NCBI GenBank assembly: GCA_937961455.1
Contig: CALGNN010000049.1
Span: 1 to 64,000 of the forward strand
Length of the DNA: 64,000 nt
From: an uncultured Saprospiraceae bacterium
Lineage (GTDB): Bacteria > Bacteroidota > Bacteroidia > Chitinophagales > Saprospiraceae
Reading direction: 5' to 3'
The notes below the pieces were generated by a model, which was not told where the DNA came from, searched no databases, and worked only from the letters and a program-made list of their open reading frames with translations. The position numbers and the translations under genes were made by a program. Shown here one piece after another: positions 54,901 to 61,975 of this stretch. Every line of letters begins with the position of its first letter. The first letter of the stretch is position 1.

Positions 54901-56043
54901 GATATTATATATACAACTACAGAAAGCGGAAATTTTGCATTCTCTTCAGTTGAAGTAGGGCACGATTATAATTTGACACCATTTAGAGATGATAATTATA
55001 TCAATGGTGTTACGACCCTAGATTTAGTAGCAATTCAAAAACACTTGTTAGGAATCCAATCTTTGGATAGTCCATATAAGATGATAGCTGCAGATGCCAA
55101 TAACTCATCTGGAGTTTCAGCAATTGACATCATAGAAATACGAAAATTGATTTTAGGTGCGATTGATGATTTCCCACATAACTATTCTTGGAGGTTTGTT
55201 CAAGACAGACCAGATGCAATGTCGCCAAATAATCCTTGGCCATTTACCGAAATGTATGATTACCTTGATTTGAATTCAAGTGAATTGCAGGAAGGTTTTG
55301 TTGCGGTCAAAGTTGGAGATGTAAATCAATCTGCGAGTACTTTCTTAACTGATTTAGAAGATAGAAATGATGATGAATTACTATTTAGTATTCAAGATCG
55401 TTTGATCAAATCTGGAGAGAAAGTGGATGTATCTATTGCTGTAAATCAAGATGTTGATCTTTCTGCATTCCAGTTTACTTTGGCTTCAGAATCATTGAGA
55501 CTTCTTTCAATGAATGCTCCAAGCCTCGTATTTAATAATTACAATAGTGCTAAAATTAATGAGAGTACAAGTACAGTAAGCTGGCATGATATTACCTCAG
55601 CTCCATTGAAGGCTGGTGATATCATTTTGAATATAAGCTTCGTAGCCACTGAAAGTGGTCAGTTGAGCGAAATGATGGAGTTTGGTTCAGACATAACAGA
55701 ATTGATATTCTATGATAAAAATTCTAATAGCTACACAGCAAACTTCAATTTTGAAAAAACATCTGTTAAAGATGAAGACCTAAGTTTTGCTTTGTATCAA
55801 AATGTACCGAATCCATTTGAGAAGCAAACTAGAGTTGATTTTTATCTACCTAGTGAATCAGACTTCGTTCTTAATATTTACAATATCGAAGGTAGCTTGA
55901 TAAAGCAAATCGCTGATTCAGGTTCCAAAGGTGTAAATAGTTTGAATATCACAGCTGATGAATCATTATCAGCAGGTATTTATTACTATCAATTAAGTGC
56001 GGGTTCTCATACGGCCACGAAAAAATTGACCATTATCAAATAA
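48943..56043 (+). CDS. Giant secreted HYR-domain protein with dockerin-like and T9SS domains
   Basis: The 2366-residue product has a signal peptide (1-25), N-terminal beta-rich domains (about 30-500) and a PKD-like segment (about 505-580). A long series of Ig-like HYR-type repeats (from about 590 to 1940) shows recurrent DxTPPxIxCPxDxTxxC and VTDxCGNxSSC patterns. A carboxypeptidase-regulatory-like domain (about 1955-2010) is followed by a dockerin-like pair of Ca2+ helices (about 2020-2080: GVTTLDLVAIQKHLLG; GVSAIDIIEIRKLILG), a cohesin-like beta region (about 2150-2270) and a T9SS type A sorting domain (about 2280-2366, NVPNPFEKQTRVDF). It is expected to be a surface or matrix adhesin. No enzyme domain is seen. 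Confidence 0.9.
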   Translation: MRMSKLRRFFIALFFLHFTSLVIAEGTRELSPTPSDELMLLINSNDYGDFGVFDGLAASRLNISIWDDTVEEVFFGLSCSADNLGAPDGGYWFQVKDPLGNVVHGPFFVDCTTANANTHALAAAGPDVLSAGGYDTSPAYASFNPTSGIGDYYVEFSENMVGNGFFSFNIKWFDITVVANGVTEMPGRINSRNWAFRSPTIDIDPPDCDYDREFNGAVYSYTQDGFVTKLDFANSGFKGLAFSLVFNSTGPGTSGNLIIDRRSVNFANATLNAAEHRIFLNEPDIDCFPSSQDACGEATLSSVSCDGSSYCINVDVENVGQIEVLLDFFGGNGVFDPGTEDVLIVESFTATSTVCLEWDLLDGLGNSVDPTGNIPLVLTYTQGVQHYSAFDVERLENGFCVETIRPICSALTSDLLYWDDSNIVDDFSTTFIDESDPGTGQPTIQLAGCSCQTGGCRTWTNFQVGEDASNCDGSPHGYGEASTLNTWWFAATTVSPILTVALPSVDVVGVSEVCPGDETEFSVTSTLADISQFDYSWTGPNGFVANTATTGSISEPGEYCVTVIDGISGCTMMDCLTLSNAGGAGALTCPPTSNINCGDVVPEFATLTEFLAAGGTVGDAAAVLSFTLQSSVTVSGACPAYETVTNTYAITDDCAVAITCEHTIIISDATPPSIMDCPIDVTVECGDSTDPADTGTAVPGPDGCGDDVLSFSDVVMGGNCPDEMIVMRTWSVTDGCGTAASCTQNILISDFTPPLIIDPIPDDVTVECASLVPAPATLAVTDNCGASLMIMPTDVISDMTCANSFTITRTWTVSDPCDNVTSGVQIITVNDTTDPVITCPTNISISCSANLDPANTGMATATDNCGGAPVITFTDVTIGFDGTCTGNTIATVERTFVATDACGLSSSCTQIITLIDDVAPIAVCQDITVDFAGSNTVSIVPSQVDGGSSDACGSNLTFSLSQTDFDCTTVGVSETVTLTVTDECGNSSSCTATVTFLSSTLVDLGCPSDTVVVLASGLCGDIVNYDIFASNACGVIPDVTQTDGTGFTSGDYFEIGTYFQSYQAINSDGDTATCEFTIEVVEATIDNTSLTCVGQINFSLDENCEGLITPTMIIQGEIGCEDNYEIIVCAGPNGPDIPTSPMVTGDYIGDTLYVKACEITTGLCCWGIVVIQDKGIPDLVCENDTIACADDIDPFVLGFPADGPVNPILIGTNTYQINGIDACGGATLSYDDTVIPQPCSSPYIKLIQRDWDIVDDYGNSSSCTEEIYILRSQLEDVTLPPDFDGIANPMISCNSSCAIQGLPTSCTGEPGGLNCDNLIAVYEDEILPLCGPNYKVLRTWTILDWCTSEFFLHYQVIKVQGDGPTINCPADMTIGAFGYGCTGTTQLPMPDVFLACNNNDYTYTYEVEVENGTVSSFGQVYQVSGLLLGDNEVTYIATDECGNKAECSMTVTVVDDIPPVAICDEFTVISLNATGEVTVDAIGFDDGSYDYCEIDYFEIRRVNFGPCNNVSFNTTNFGPTVSFCCEDVAQGPIMLELRVWDVNGNSNICSIEATIQDKVAPEIECPADITLTCGDDIDLVALSNVLDDTYGTISVSGNCNSYNIDIEVFDNRVCGLSPLDANGNYLPAISRYATVNSGNGTSQCFQNIYIIDNDPFNGNDITWPQNYDLGCMDDTDPESLPDGFDVPDYQQAGCGLIAVSYEDAVFYQEDGFCMKILRTWTVIDWCQFDQSNPGANGIWTFTQVVRVDNTTAPVITSACSNVSVCAFSDTCQGEQIELTATAEDDCDGANLDWEYEIDAFNDGSIDITGSTNDATGDYPVGTHTITWTVTDQCGNSSSCSYQFEITDCKKPTPVCINGLSTVIMPTTGEVTIWASDFEAGSSFDNCTDYDDLQFSFSSDVNETSLTITCDDIPNGMSASIMVQIWVTDEAGNQDFCETFILVTDNDDVCTDISLANVDIFGTIMTENNLPVSEVNVYLKSNDPAIDDIIYTTTESGNFAFSSVEVGHDYNLTPFRDDNYINGVTTLDLVAIQKHLLGIQSLDSPYKMIAADANNSSGVSAIDIIEIRKLILGAIDDFPHNYSWRFVQDRPDAMSPNNPWPFTEMYDYLDLNSSELQEGFVAVKVGDVNQSASTFLTDLEDRNDDELLFSIQDRLIKSGEKVDVSIAVNQDVDLSAFQFTLASESLRLLSMNAPSLVFNNYNSAKINESTSTVSWHDITSAPLKAGDIILNISFVATESGQLSEMMEFGSDITELIFYDKNSNSYTANFNFEKTSVKDEDLSFALYQNVPNPFEKQTRVDFYLPSESDFVLNIYNIEGSLIKQIADSGSKGVNSLNITADESLSAGIYYYQLSAGSHTATKKLTIIK

Positions 56044-56046
56044 TAT

Positions 56047-56075
56047 AAAAAGCCGGATTTTTCCGGCTTTTTTTC
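56047..56075 (+). terminator. Terminator of the giant HYR gene
   Basis: AAAGCCGGA pairs with TCCGGCTTT around a T-rich loop, flanked by A and T runs, three bases past the stop. A textbook hairpin that could act in both directions. The remaining gap to 56236 is AT-rich and has no gene. Confidence 0.88.
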
Positions 56076-56235
56076 TTCCTCCTTTACAATCAAGGTTTAA
56101 AATTGGCTTTATAGACGTTTATAAGGTTAAAGAATTATTAATTGAAGGTCTATAATGGAATTATTATTGGCTAATTTTGATTTTTGTATATGTAAATACA
56201 AGGATAGATACTATTCTTATTAGAATTATTAAAGA

Positions 56236-57678
56236 ATGAAAAAGACGAATATATTTCTCTCACTACTAATGCTACTCTCCATTTCTTTAAGCATAACGGC
56301 TCAAGAAGGCTATGAGATCAAAGTGGCTATCGATAAATTTGAAGGAGAAGAGATGTACTTAGGTTATTTCTATGGAGAAAACCAATACATTAAGGATACG
56401 CTCAAAACCAATGAAGGTAAATACTTTGTTTTTCGAGGAGAAGAAAAACTCGCTGGAGGTGTATACATGATAATCGTTCCACCTAATAATGAATTTGTTC
56501 AAATTTTGATTGATGAAGATGATCAACATTTTACCGTAGAAAGTTCAATGGATGATCTCGTAGAAAATACAAAAGTAACAGGAAGCGCGGATAATGAGAT
56601 GTATTACGATTATTTAAAGTACCTCAATAAGATACGTCCGAAACAAGCATCATTAAAAGAAAAGAAAATGGGCATGGAAGAAAGAGAAATGCCCACAGAT
56701 GTCATCGATAGACAACTCGAAGATTTAGACAATCAAGTATTCGAATATCAAGATAACATCATAAAAAAACATCCAAATTCAATTACCGCTTTACTGATTA
56801 AAGCAACAAAGGAGATTGATGTTCCAGAATTTGAAGGTACCAATGAAGAGAAGGGTATGATGCAATATCTATTCTTTAAAAATAATTATTTCAATAATGT
56901 AGATTTAAGTGATCCTAGGATGATCAGGACGCCTATCGTACATTCTAGAGTAGATTACTATGTGAATAACTTGACAGCGAAACATCCTGACTCAATCTCA
57001 CAGTCAGTAGATTATATTTTAAATTCTTTTACGGACAAGTCTGACGGGTACAAATATTACCTCATTCACTTCTTGAATAAATATGCAAGCTCTAAGATTG
57101 TGGGTATGGATGGCGTATATGTGCATCTAGTTGACAATTATTATGCAAAAGGAGTGGCTCCTTGGATTGAGATGGATGACTTAAATAAAATGAAAAGAAA
57201 TGCGAATACCCTCAGACCCATCTTAATTGGTAAGACGGCTCCTGACATTAAAATGTTTTTAGAAGATAAGTCAACCATTAACTTACACGACATTGATGCA
57301 AAGTATACCGTGATGTTTTTTTGGGATCCCAATTGTGGACATTGTAAGAAATCCATACCTGTCTTAATTGATGTGTATGAAAAAATGAAAGCCAGAGGTG
57401 TTGAAGTATTTGCCGTATGTACAAAGACAGGTCCTGAGGCAGGTGAATGCTGGGATTTGGTCAAAGAAAAAGATATGGGAAGATGGGTAAATGTCAATGA
57501 CCCATTAATAAGCTCTCGATATAAACTCACCTATGATGTTCAAAGAACGCCGCAAATTTTTGTCTTGGATGAAAATAAAACCATCATTTCCAAGAAGATT
57601 GGTGCAGGCCAAATTGAACAAGTGATCGATTACCATGAACACCGTCAAAAATTGGAAGAAGAAAAAAGTCAAAAATAA
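56236..57678 (+). CDS. TlpA-like thioredoxin protein with DUF4369/DUF5106 region
   Basis: The 480-residue exported protein has a signal peptide (1-22, ending ITAQ), a DUF4369-like beta domain (about 24-125), a helical middle (about 125-330, DUF5106-like) and a C-terminal TlpA/thioredoxin domain (about 335-470). The redox motif is WDPNCGHCKKS, with Cys367 and Cys370, and the cis-Pro follows in RTPQIFVLD. Such proteins act as periplasmic thiol reductases or cytochrome maturation factors. It may serve Cys-rich exported proteins such as the HYR protein upstream, but that is inference. A 43-base gap leads to the next gene. Confidence 0.85.
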   Translation: MKKTNIFLSLLMLLSISLSITAQEGYEIKVAIDKFEGEEMYLGYFYGENQYIKDTLKTNEGKYFVFRGEEKLAGGVYMIIVPPNNEFVQILIDEDDQHFTVESSMDDLVENTKVTGSADNEMYYDYLKYLNKIRPKQASLKEKKMGMEEREMPTDVIDRQLEDLDNQVFEYQDNIIKKHPNSITALLIKATKEIDVPEFEGTNEEKGMMQYLFFKNNYFNNVDLSDPRMIRTPIVHSRVDYYVNNLTAKHPDSISQSVDYILNSFTDKSDGYKYYLIHFLNKYASSKIVGMDGVYVHLVDNYYAKGVAPWIEMDDLNKMKRNANTLRPILIGKTAPDIKMFLEDKSTINLHDIDAKYTVMFFWDPNCGHCKKSIPVLIDVYEKMKARGVEVFAVCTKTGPEAGECWDLVKEKDMGRWVNVNDPLISSRYKLTYDVQRTPQIFVLDENKTIISKKIGAGQIEQVIDYHEHRQKLEEEKSQK

Positions 57679-57721
57679 AAACACCATTCCAATATTTTTG
57701 ACCAATTTTAGTTTATACTAA

Positions 57722-58480
57722 ATGAACACTAAGCTAAAGAACCACTTACTATCTGCATTCTTTTTTGTCATGCTTCTTGGCAATTTGAATGCTCAAGTTG
57801 ACATCAAGTTCAATCCTTTAGGTATTGTCTTTTTTGGTCCTGTCAACGCTTCAGTAGAATTTCCCATCAGCCATAAAATGTCTTTAGATCTTGGAGCTGG
57901 GATTAGACTGAATTCAAGCTTGATACCATATCGAAACAATGCATTTAGTCAAGACTATAAAGTGCTAGCACTATGGCAATATTATCCAAATGCATTTCAA
58001 AAAATGGATCGATTTTCAATAGGTCTATATTCAAAAAATAGATTTGGGATATTCAATGTGCGTGAAACTGCATTGCCATTTAGACGCTTAGCTTTTGGTT
58101 TTGCTTTCGGATTAAAATATTATGATGCACCCACCAGATTTGGCTTTGGACTTCAATTAGGTTCAGGAATTGCATACGTAAATAATTTTACCAATGTAGA
58201 CGGGACGAAAAATGATTTCAAAGCCATTTCCGTAGAAAGTGGCTTAGTAGATGGTTTAGCGAATTTCACCTTTAGCTATAGACTGAATCCAATCAATGAA
58301 TACAACCTTATTAAGGCGGATGATCCCCTAAATATTGAATCAACGGAAACGACTAATCAAGATGACCGAAAGAAAAAATCATCCAATGCAGATCGAAAAA
58401 AGAAAAGTCGAAGCAAAAGCGCCAAGAAAAAATCTAAGAAGTCCAGGAAAAAGTCAAAAGGCAAAAAAAGGCCTGAATAG
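57722..58480 (+). CDS. Exported beta-barrel-like protein with Lys/Ser-rich tail
   Basis: The 252-residue protein has a signal peptide (1-25, ending NAQ) and an alternating beta pattern over about 26-200 (LGAGIRLNSSLIPY; FGFGLQLGSGIAYV) suggesting a small outer membrane barrel. The last 35 residues are almost entirely Lys, Arg and Ser, for example KKKSRSKSAKKKSKKSRKKS. I do not recognise a family. The strongly basic tail is unusual for an exported protein and could bind LPS, nucleic acid or peptidoglycan. It follows the thioredoxin gene on the same strand. Confidence 0.65.
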   Translation: MNTKLKNHLLSAFFFVMLLGNLNAQVDIKFNPLGIVFFGPVNASVEFPISHKMSLDLGAGIRLNSSLIPYRNNAFSQDYKVLALWQYYPNAFQKMDRFSIGLYSKNRFGIFNVRETALPFRRLAFGFAFGLKYYDAPTRFGFGLQLGSGIAYVNNFTNVDGTKNDFKAISVESGLVDGLANFTFSYRLNPINEYNLIKADDPLNIESTETTNQDDRKKKSSNADRKKKSRSKSAKKKSKKSRKKSKGKKRPE

Positions 58481-58570
58481 TACTTCGAACAATTGGTTAA
58501 GGTTTATTTAAATTTTTGTTTTTTATATTAAGCCAATTAAACTTGCCGTTTATCTGTGAAAATTTAATTA

Positions 58571-59500
58571 ATGACACAGAACAAATGGATTTTGTCTTTT
58601 CTCCTTTTAAGCACTTTTTCATACATCTCATGTGACAAAGTAATTACACAACCCAATGCAAGCAATGCTAAAGTCAATTTTGTATTTCAATTCGACGAAA
58701 CACAAGATCGGCTTGATAATTTTGGTAACCCTGCTGAACTCCCTGAGGGACATGCAGCCCAGACACCTGAATTCAGGAAAATGGGGGCACACTTTTTAGG
58801 CCTTTATCCAGATAAATGGACACCTTACTCCCAAGGAGTTCAATTGTATAAAGGAGAAGAAACAGATAAGGGTGGATCGCCTGCTGTTGACTTTCAAAAA
58901 TTACAATTAACAAACGATGGCGAAACATTTCTCGAATCAAACATTAGTGACATTCCCGCGGGAACCTATGAATGGCTGAGAATATCGGTGGCCTTTCAAG
59001 ATTATCAAGTAAATTACAATCTTAATGAAATTCCATTCATCGGAGATCTGACAAATGAGAAAGCCACCGTTGCTTCATTTTTAGGATTCAATAATTACAT
59101 CGAAGATTATCAAATTGATAATTTACTACTTGATGTAAATGGAAATCGAAATCAAGGCTTTTGGGCTTTTGAAACCAATTTTCAAGATGAACTGAGTACC
59201 TACAATGATGTTTTTTCTGGACAATCTCCAGAAGGAGCTACCACTGTAGTGAATCCACTTTTTAATTCTTCACCCATACCTGCAGGAAGTTGTGTAATAA
59301 CTGGGCAGTTTGACCCTCCACTAGTCATTACAGGTGAAGAAACAGAAGACATAGATGTGACACTTTCATTTTCTATTAACCAGAGTTTTGAATGGGAAGA
59401 TTTAAATGGAAATGGAGCATTGGATTTTAATGTGTCCAATCCAGCTGAAAATGAAAAAGTTGTGGATATGGGTGTAAGAGGTTTGAAAGTTAACTGGTAA
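58571..59500 (+). CDS. Lipoprotein of unknown function
   Basis: The 309-residue product has a lipobox SYISC (Cys near 21). The rest looks like beta-rich surface or periplasmic domains: NAKVNFVFQFDETQDRLDNF, a PAGTYEWLRISVAFQDYQV segment with the turn found in DUF-type lipoproteins of the phylum, and a C-terminal WEDLNGNGALDFN Ca2+-loop-like stretch. No enzyme motif is visible and I cannot name the family. It is 90 bases after the basic-tail protein gene and ends before a terminator. Confidence 0.65.
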   Translation: MTQNKWILSFLLLSTFSYISCDKVITQPNASNAKVNFVFQFDETQDRLDNFGNPAELPEGHAAQTPEFRKMGAHFLGLYPDKWTPYSQGVQLYKGEETDKGGSPAVDFQKLQLTNDGETFLESNISDIPAGTYEWLRISVAFQDYQVNYNLNEIPFIGDLTNEKATVASFLGFNNYIEDYQIDNLLLDVNGNRNQGFWAFETNFQDELSTYNDVFSGQSPEGATTVVNPLFNSSPIPAGSCVITGQFDPPLVITGEETEDIDVTLSFSINQSFEWEDLNGNGALDFNVSNPAENEKVVDMGVRGLKVNW

Positions 59501-59857
59501 TTATATTATCAAGTAATTTTTAGAGAAAGGGTAGAGTCGCAAGATTTTACCCTTTCTTACTTTTTATTATGACCTTTTTCAAATCATCGATATTAACAAA
59601 CAACAAAGAAAACTAATTGAAATAACTGCCTTGATAATTAACCAAAGCAGAACTACTTTCTTAATTGTTGCAGCCTTCGAATGGAAGGCTGCTTCTTAAG
59701 GATCAAAGCATATTTATCACTTTTGTTCAATTCAATTTGTGGTTTGCAATTGAGATTTATACGAAGACTTTTTGATTTGTTAATTAAGGAAATAAATTGT
59801 CTACAGACATCCTAAATTTTGATCTAAACCTTTTCCTCCTTTTTGTATTATCTTTAA
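59501..59857. other. Gene-free gap before selO
   Basis: About 357 bases without a gene. It begins with the terminator at 59524 and has a second hairpin, GCAGCCTTC (59670-59678) with GAAGGCTGC (59684-59692) and a five-base loop. Only a short T-rich stretch (TTCTT) follows it. No known RNA was recognised. Confidence 0.5.
59524..59565 (+). terminator. Terminator of the lipoprotein gene
   Basis: AGAAAGGGTA (59524-59533) pairs with TACCCTTTCT (59548-59557) around a 14-base loop and is followed by a T5 run. Confidence 0.75.
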
Positions 59858-61450
59858 ATGATGACACAACTGGGCCTTAATATCGCTGATACATTCAATA
59901 AAGAATTACCTGATGATAAAGATCGTAACAATACACGGAGACAAGTGCTCGAAGCTTGCTATTCTTTTGTGGAGCCTATTCAAACTTCGAATGCTACACT
60001 CATTGCTCACAGTGCTGAAGTAGCTGAGATACTTGGCATTAGTGAGGGTGATCTTCAATCCAACTTATTTACTAAGGTCTTTTCTGGTAATGAAGTATTA
60101 GAAGGTACTGCCCCTTTTGCCATGTGCTATGGTGGCCATCAGTTTGGTCATTGGGCAGGACAACTTGGAGATGGTAGAGCTATTAATCTCACAGAGGTCT
60201 TGCATGAAAATAAAAGATGGGCGCTACAACTCAAAGGAGCCGGCCCGACACCGTACTCAAGAAGTGCAGATGGATTAGCCGTTTTAAGATCATCCATTAG
60301 AGAGTTTTTATTAAGCGAGGCGATGCACCATTTGGGCGTTCCAACTACTAGAGCATTATCATTAAGCTTGACAGGAGATCAAGTTTTGAGAGATATGATG
60401 TATGACGGGAATGGTGCTTATGAAAAAGGAGCTGTTGTTTGTCGAGTAGCTGAAAGCTTCATCCGCTTTGGAAATTTTGAAATATTTGCCTCAAGAAACG
60501 ATAAAGTTAATTTGACGAAATTGATGGATTATACCATCAAGTATTTTTATCCGCACATCGGCAAACCGTCAAAGGAAAGCTATTTGCAGTTTTTCCAAGA
60601 GGTATGTGATCGCACAATGAATATGATCATTCATTGGCAGAGAGTTGGTTTTGTGCATGGTGTGATGAATACAGACAATTTTTCCATCTTAGGTTTGACC
60701 ATTGATTATGGTCCCTATGGTTGGTTGGAAGGCTATGATCATGGATGGACACCTAATACAACTGACAGAAGCCATAAGCGATATCGATATGGATATCAAA
60801 TGAACATCAGTCTTTGGAATTTAGCCCAATTAGCGAACGCGCTTTTTTTAGTGATAGATGATGCAAAATCATTAGAAGGGATTTTAATGAAGTATCGATC
60901 AGATATTCAAGAGGCTTATTTTTCGATGATGAGATCAAAGCTTGGTCTCTCTTTAGAAGAAGATGGAGATGAAAGCTTGGTGATAGAATTAGAAGAACTG
61001 TTGCAAAAGTCAGAAACAGATATGACCATCTTTTTTAGATTATTGTCGGAAGTTTCTAAAGAACAAAGTCTTCCTATCGAAGGTGATAAAAAGTTCTTAT
61101 CTGTTATAGAAAAAGCTTTTTATAAGCCCGAAGAAATAACAGAAAGCATTCTTGAATCTTGGAGGATTTGGTGGATGAAATATCTCATGCGTTTGAAAAA
61201 AGAAACCATTGATGATGCAAAAAGAAAAACATCAATGAATCTCGTTAATCCAAAGTATGTATTAAGGAATTACATGGCACAATTAGCCATTGATGACGCC
61301 AATCAAGGAGATTACACGCTTATCAATTCCTTACTTGAAGTTTTACGAAACCCTTATGATGAAAAACCAGAGCATGAAAAATGGTTTGTCAAAAGACCAG
61401 AGTGGGCTAGAAATAAAATAGGCTGTTCGATGCTTTCTTGTAGTTCTTAA
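59858..61450 (+). CDS. selO: SelO-family protein adenylyltransferase
   Basis: SelO (YdiU) is a pseudokinase-fold enzyme that transfers AMP from ATP to Ser, Thr or Tyr of proteins, linked to redox stress. The 530-residue protein has the signatures YGGHQFGHWAGQLGDGRA, QLKGAGPTPYSR, DGLAVLRSSIREFL and the metal site FVHGVMNTDNFSILGLTIDY. It ends CSS, with Cys528 where eukaryotic SelO has selenocysteine. Two ATG codons could start it. It is a monocistronic-looking gene after a 357-base gap. Confidence 0.95.
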   Translation: MMTQLGLNIADTFNKELPDDKDRNNTRRQVLEACYSFVEPIQTSNATLIAHSAEVAEILGISEGDLQSNLFTKVFSGNEVLEGTAPFAMCYGGHQFGHWAGQLGDGRAINLTEVLHENKRWALQLKGAGPTPYSRSADGLAVLRSSIREFLLSEAMHHLGVPTTRALSLSLTGDQVLRDMMYDGNGAYEKGAVVCRVAESFIRFGNFEIFASRNDKVNLTKLMDYTIKYFYPHIGKPSKESYLQFFQEVCDRTMNMIIHWQRVGFVHGVMNTDNFSILGLTIDYGPYGWLEGYDHGWTPNTTDRSHKRYRYGYQMNISLWNLAQLANALFLVIDDAKSLEGILMKYRSDIQEAYFSMMRSKLGLSLEEDGDESLVIELEELLQKSETDMTIFFRLLSEVSKEQSLPIEGDKKFLSVIEKAFYKPEEITESILESWRIWWMKYLMRLKKETIDDAKRKTSMNLVNPKYVLRNYMAQLAIDDANQGDYTLINSLLEVLRNPYDEKPEHEKWFVKRPEWARNKIGCSMLSCSS

Positions 61451-61532
61451 TGAATGATCTTTCTAACTAATAGTGTGCTATAATATTTTTTAAATGAGAG
61501 ACGTTTTTACCTAAACAATACTTCTGAACACC

Positions 61533-61907
61533 ATGAAAACCATTTTCAAATCGCTTAGTCTTTTTCTGGGAGGAGCACTTTGTCTTTTTATCTTATTTGC
61601 TTTAAGGCCTGTACCGCAAGCAACTGCTGACAATACTTCTACTGACCAGGGCATCATGACAAATGTCAAAGAAGGCTCAGGTGAAAAAGACATCGTATTA
61701 AAGCTTGCTGATAGTGATGTCTACTATTATATTAATAGAGGCTTGGAAAGAGGTTTGACCATTGAAGATCTAAGCCAAAAAACGGTAGGTAAGAAAGTAG
61801 CTATTAGCTATGTACAACATTTTTCTAGCCTAAATCTCAAAAACCAAAGTCGTCATGTTGCCAAACTCAGCGTAGGGCAAGAGGTCTTGTTTTCTGAAAT
61901 GAAGTAA
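61533..61907 (+). CDS. Small single-pass membrane protein of unknown function
   Basis: The 124-residue product has one hydrophobic segment (about 7-24, LSLFLGGALCLFILFAL) and then a soluble tail probably outside the cytoplasm. The hydrophobic stretch could be a signal peptide or an anchor. I recognise no family. The tail includes ADSDVYYYINRGLERGLTIE and a final strand with LSVGQEVLFSEM. It sits between selO and the sulfatase on the same strand with modest gaps. Confidence 0.55.
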   Translation: MKTIFKSLSLFLGGALCLFILFALRPVPQATADNTSTDQGIMTNVKEGSGEKDIVLKLADSDVYYYINRGLERGLTIEDLSQKTVGKKVAISYVQHFSSLNLKNQSRHVAKLSVGQEVLFSEMK

Positions 61908-61975
61908 GTGCTTTCTCCTCTCTATCCTTAACTTTTCTTTCTATCTTATGTAATCAAACACACTTGAATACATAG

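Noticed and set aside
48943-56043. Giant protein considered as a cellulosome scaffold
   Set aside because: There is no set of cohesins and no enzyme domain; only one cohesin-like segment is seen, ahead of a T9SS domain.
57141-57530. Minus-strand open frame inside the thioredoxin gene
   Set aside because: The plus-strand frame has a complete redox protein with the CGHC motif, so this is a shadow frame.
59670-59692. Hairpin before selO considered as a second terminator
   Set aside because: The stem is perfect but only a short TTCTT follows, so it is reported only within the gap note.
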